Of a stretch of DNA of 64,000 nt, positions 61,761 to 64,000 are shown one piece after another. The notes under the pieces were generated by a model that had not been told where the DNA came from, searched no databases, and worked only from the letters and a program-made list of their open reading frames with translations. Position numbers and translations under genes: made by a program. Source of the stretch: Mesobacillus subterraneus (GTDB lineage Bacteria > Bacillota > Bacilli > Bacillales > Cytobacillaceae); NCBI RefSeq assembly GCF_000934845.1, contig NZ_JXIQ01000016.1, forward strand, positions 62,001 to 126,000, written 5' to 3'. Position 1 is the stretch's first letter. Every line of letters starts with the position of its first letter.

Positions 61761-62117
61761 ATGTTGCCAATGTTTTTCTGGGCTTTTGTCATTGGAGGTT
61801 TGATTAGTGTATTTGGTCAGTTGATGTTTGATGTTGTAAAACTAACTCCGGCCCATACGATGAGCTTGCTAGTGGTGATTGGAGCAATCCTTGATGGCTT
61901 TGGACTGTACGAGCCTTTAATTGACTTTGCAGGAGCCGGCGCAACCATTCCAATCACCAGCTTCGGAAATTCCCTGGTTCACGGTGCATTACAGGAAGCC
62001 GAGCAGCATGGACTCGTAGGCGTCCTAACGGGAATGTTCGAAATTACAAGCTCCGGTATGTCGGCTGCTGTCATTTTCGGTTTTATCGGTGCACTGATTT
62101 TTAAACCTAAAGGCTAA
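61761..62117 (+). CDS. spoVAE: Stage V sporulation protein AE (AEb type)
   Basis: A 118-residue membrane protein with [16 protein letters not shown] and [30 protein letters not shown], both standard for SpoVAEb. Together with AC and AD it forms the minimal dipicolinate channel. GGAGG upstream. The operon lacks AA, AB, AEa and AF. Confidence 0.95.
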   Translation: MLPMFFWAFVIGGLISVFGQLMFDVVKLTPAHTMSLLVVIGAILDGFGLYEPLIDFAGAGATIPITSFGNSLVHGALQEAEQHGLVGVLTGMFEITSSGMSAAVIFGFIGALIFKPKG

Positions 62118-62169
62118 ACTAAATAGGTAAAACTCTACATTCCTCAAAAAATGATAGGAACTCGCCCAT

Positions 62170-62197
62170 ACAATTCGGAAGCACCTCTCATATATTG
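62170..62197 (+). promoter_or_regulatory. Possible sigma-K promoter of the YjcZ-like gene
   Basis: AC, 17 bases, CATATATTG. The -10 box differs from the consensus CATANNNTA at the last base. Confidence 0.35.
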
Positions 62198-62228
62198 TTA
62201 ATGAGCAATCAAAAGTGAGGTGATAAGA

Positions 62229-62369
62229 ATGGGCTACGGTTATGGTGGCTTTTGTGGCGGCGGTTGTGGCGGCGGCTACGGCGGTGGCGGCTATTACGGC
62301 TCCACATTTGTATTGATCGTCGTGTTATTCATTTTGTTGATTATTGTAGGAGCCAGCTTCTACAACTAA
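62229..62369 (+). CDS. YjcZ-family sporulation peptide
   Basis: A 46-residue peptide: a Gly/Tyr/Cys-rich head ([19 protein letters not shown]) and a single membrane helix ([18 protein letters not shown]) ending YN. This is the form of the YjcZ/SscA-like small spore proteins of Bacillaceae, associated with spore assembly. GAGGTGA upstream; own terminator. Confidence 0.88.
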   Translation: MGYGYGGFCGGGCGGGYGGGGYYGSTFVLIVVLFILLIIVGASFYN

Positions 62370-62383
62370 TTGAAAACAATGGC

Positions 62384-62412
62384 AAAGGCTGTTCCGTGTC
62401 GGAACAGCTTTT
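62384..62412 (+). terminator. Terminator of the YjcZ-like gene
   Basis: GCTGTTCC and GGAACAGC with 5-base loop, then TTTTG. Confidence 0.7.
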
Positions 62413-62658
62413 GCTGTTTTAGGCGCCACGCGCTGTTTATAATATGCCTTCTTGACAACTTTGCGCCTTTTCCTCTCAAAGCCTGTTAGACCCCGCCAGC
62501 CAAAGTGGCGTTATTATGTAGGCAACGTTTGTCGGATTTGAACAAGGAGTCTGTCCGACGGAGTGAAATTCACGTATTTTTTTTCAAAATGAATGTTTTA
62601 ATACAATAAATTGGATGACAGACTTCAAAGAGTTTGCGCCTTTTCATCACTGCCTTTC
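62413..62658. other. Intergenic region with short dispersed motifs
   Basis: No gene seen. TTTGCGCCTTTTC occurs twice (near 62460 and 62632), and 62449-62462 is an inverted match to the duplicated core at 54634-54726. Confidence 0.45.
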
Positions 62659-62685
62659 ACCATTTTTGTATCTCTTCATACAATA
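62659..62685 (+). promoter_or_regulatory. Sigma-K promoter of spoVIF
   Basis: AC, 16 bases, CATACAATA, a full match to the sigma-K pattern AC-N16/17-CATANNNTA, 31 bp before the start codon. spoVIF of B. subtilis is known to be expressed late in the mother cell. Confidence 0.65.
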
Positions 62686-62715
62686 GAGTAGGGAAAGAAG
62701 GAGGCGTGATTTTAT

Positions 62716-62970
62716 ATGGATAATCATTTCTTTAAGAATATAGAAAAAAAGACGGGCGTAAATATGAAAGATGTGTTTGAGCTGGCAAATTCATTACAAA
62801 ATGCAAACTTTAAAGATGAGCAAACGGTAAGAGGGGTAATTCGCCGTGTTTCACAATTGGCCAACAAGCCGGTGAACAAAGAAATGGAAGACAAGATTGT
62901 TGAATCGATTGTAAAGGATGGAAAGCAGCTTGATTTCGGCCAGATTTCCAAAATGATCAACAAGAAATAG
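62716..62970 (+). CDS. spoVIF: Stage VI sporulation protein F
   Basis: An 84-residue helical protein with FFKNIEKKTGVNMKDVFELANSLQNANFKDEQTVR, and the C-terminal LDFGQISKMINKK, matching SpoVIF (YjcC) in length and sequence. In B. subtilis it is needed for late coat assembly with GerE. AAGGAGG upstream. Confidence 0.88.
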   Translation: MDNHFFKNIEKKTGVNMKDVFELANSLQNANFKDEQTVRGVIRRVSQLANKPVNKEMEDKIVESIVKDGKQLDFGQISKMINKK

Positions 62971-62988
62971 CTAAAATCAGGAACAACA

Positions 62989-63018
62989 AATCAGGACTCG
63001 AAGTTGGTCCTGATTTTG
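62989..63018 (+). terminator. Terminator of spoVIF
   Basis: AATCAGGAC and GTCCTGATT, 9-bp stem, 9-base loop, then TTTGG. Confidence 0.75.
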
Positions 63019-63294
63019 GTATTTATGTTTATCTTGGTTAACAAAAAATTCCGAAAATTTTCGTGGTGCGTCCTTTCCTATGATTCTCCGCAAATACTAG
63101 TTATGTTGAATTGTATAAGGTAAAATCATCTTATATATGAAAAAGCACTTTACCTAAATAGACGGGCTGACTAATGAATTCCGCTATGCCAAGAGCAGAA
63201 AACATTCTGGAATAATTGAAAAAGAAGGCCCAAACATCTTTGAAGTGTTAAAGAATGGAGTAGGATCATCATCATTGAAAATCAATTTGATAAA
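63019..63294. other. Intergenic region before the methyltransferase
   Basis: A/T-rich, about 276 bp, with no gene evident. The methyltransferase frame is open back to about 63244 without any ATG, GTG or TTG before 63295, which bears on its start. Confidence 0.4.
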
Positions 63295-63870
63295 TTGCTG
63301 AATATCAAAACAACTGGTGAACAAAAAGGATTCATGACTTCCATACATTACCATCGATATGAGCCCACTCCATATAGTGCGCTTGAGACATTTTTCAATG
63401 AATACAATATGAGCAGTCATGATCATATTGTCGACTTTGGATGTGGAAAAGGGAGATTGAATTTTTATCTACACCACCATTTCAAGGCAAGTGTAGTCGG
63501 AGTTGAAATGAATGAAACATTCTACATGGAAGCTCTAAAAAATAAACAAAGTTACTTAAACAACTATCGAAACAGAGGAGATAGGATCACTTTTAATTAC
63601 CTGCTGGCAGAGGAATACGATATTTCACCTAATGAAAACAAGTTCTATTTTTTTAACCCTTTTACGGTTCAAATCTTCATGACTGTAATAAAGAACATCA
63701 TGATTTCTTTTGAAAAACATCCAAGGGAGATTGACGTGATTCTATATTATCCATCTGAAGATTATATATTTTTTTTGGAGAATCAGACAACGTTTGAACT
63801 GGTAAAGGAAGTGAATCTGCTGGAAAATAACCCGAATGAAAGGTTTTTAGTTTATAGATTGAAAAATTAA
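63295..63870 (+). CDS. Class I SAM-dependent methyltransferase
   Basis: A 191-residue protein from TTG 63295, though the frame continues upstream and the homologous-looking sequence ENQFDKLLNIKTTGEQKGF spans the TTG. A rare ATT at 63274, 13 bases after GGAG, may be the true start. The SAM motif HIVDFGCGKGRLNFYLHH is near residues 43-60; an acidic VGVEMNE follows. The C-terminal half has KFYFFNPFTVQIF in the place of motif IV. Substrate unknown. No operon partner. Confidence 0.8.
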   Translation: MLNIKTTGEQKGFMTSIHYHRYEPTPYSALETFFNEYNMSSHDHIVDFGCGKGRLNFYLHHHFKASVVGVEMNETFYMEALKNKQSYLNNYRNRGDRITFNYLLAEEYDISPNENKFYFFNPFTVQIFMTVIKNIMISFEKHPREIDVILYYPSEDYIFFLENQTTFELVKEVNLLENNPNERFLVYRLKN

Positions 63871-63872
63871 AT

Positions 63873-63893
63873 GCCCCGGTATATTACCGGGGC
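63873..63893. terminator. Bidirectional terminator
   Basis: GCCCCGGTA-TAT-TACCGGGGC, a perfect 9-bp stem between convergent genes. Confidence 0.8.
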
Positions 63894-63902
63894 AAAAATG
63901 AA

Positions 63903-64000
63903 CTATTTTATACTCTGAGGATGGTTATCATCGGTCAGCTGTGCTGCTTTTGCGTTCAGTTCCACTTGTTCAGGTGTCTTGCAGCCTGGGATGACGGCAG
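63903..64000 (-). CDS. Aldo/keto reductase, C-terminal fragment
   Basis: The minus strand at the window edge translates as AVIPGCKTPEQVELNAKAAQ and then LTDDNHPQSIK-stop. VIPG-x-K/R-x-PEQV-x-x-N is the hallmark C-terminal NADPH-binding stretch of aldo/keto reductases. The rest lies outside the window. Confidence 0.75.
   Translation of the reverse strand, partial: AVIPGCKTPEQVELNAKAAQLTDDNHPQSIK

Overview
The window looks like chromosomal DNA of an endospore-forming member of the Bacillaceae. Evidence: strong AGGAGG-type ribosome sites, moderate G+C, a spoVA-type operon, a YjcZ-type sporulation peptide, spoVIF, and candidate sigma-G and sigma-K promoters. I cannot name the species from sequence alone. 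No rRNA, tRNA, CRISPR array, phage or intact insertion sequence was seen.

Region by region. (1) 1-20.6 kb is a carbohydrate locus that best fits beta-1,2-glucan (sophoro-oligosaccharide) use. It holds the tail of a solute-binding protein, two pairs of ABC permeases with no ATPase, two unusual envelope proteins (NHL/TPR/Yip1 and DUF5696), a GH144-like glucanase, a GH35 enzyme, a membrane-anchored DUF3131 protein, a LacI regulator, a GH94 1,2-beta-oligoglucan phosphorylase and a GH3 beta-glucosidase. The GH3 gene is broken by a tandem 11-bp repeat exactly at its catalytic motif. (2) 20.8-27.7 kb has a YhdH-type reductase, then a redox operon: cytochrome b-like membrane protein, cytoplasmic molybdopterin oxidoreductase, four-cluster ferredoxin, Mrp ATPase, Tat-exported Rieske protein and a small membrane protein, behind a Fnr-type site placed at -41.5. 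(3) 27.7-44.5 kb is mixed: a TPR/dynamin-like GTPase, an FNT channel, an MFS exporter, CstA with a YbdD-type partner, a metallo-beta-lactamase-fold/TetR pair, two M14 peptidases, a DUF948 protein and an EamA transporter. (4) 43.6-54.4 kb is a fatty-acid or related acyl-CoA catabolic region. A sigma-54 activator sits between two operons, each with a -24/-12 promoter and a matching upstream dyad. It contains an SDR, three AMP-forming ligases, an acyl-CoA dehydrogenase, a thiolase and a truncated CaiB-like relic. (5) 55.0-59.6 kb is a sugar-nucleotide operon ending in a GT2 glycosyltransferase. (6) 59.7-63.0 kb holds sporulation genes (YhcN-like lipoprotein, spoVAC-AD-AE, YjcZ-like, spoVIF). The window ends with a methyltransferase and the tail of an aldo/keto reductase.

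Non-coding structure is unusually rich. Two full 140-bp elements, each with six copies of TATTGGCGA spaced 20-21 bp plus a terminal hairpin, and a partial third copy, lie in three intergenic regions. A 53-bp tandem repeat, each unit a hairpin, follows the dynamin-like gene. These repeats, the redox operon, the sigma-54 circuit and the sugar locus with its broken GH3 gene are the parts most worth a second look.
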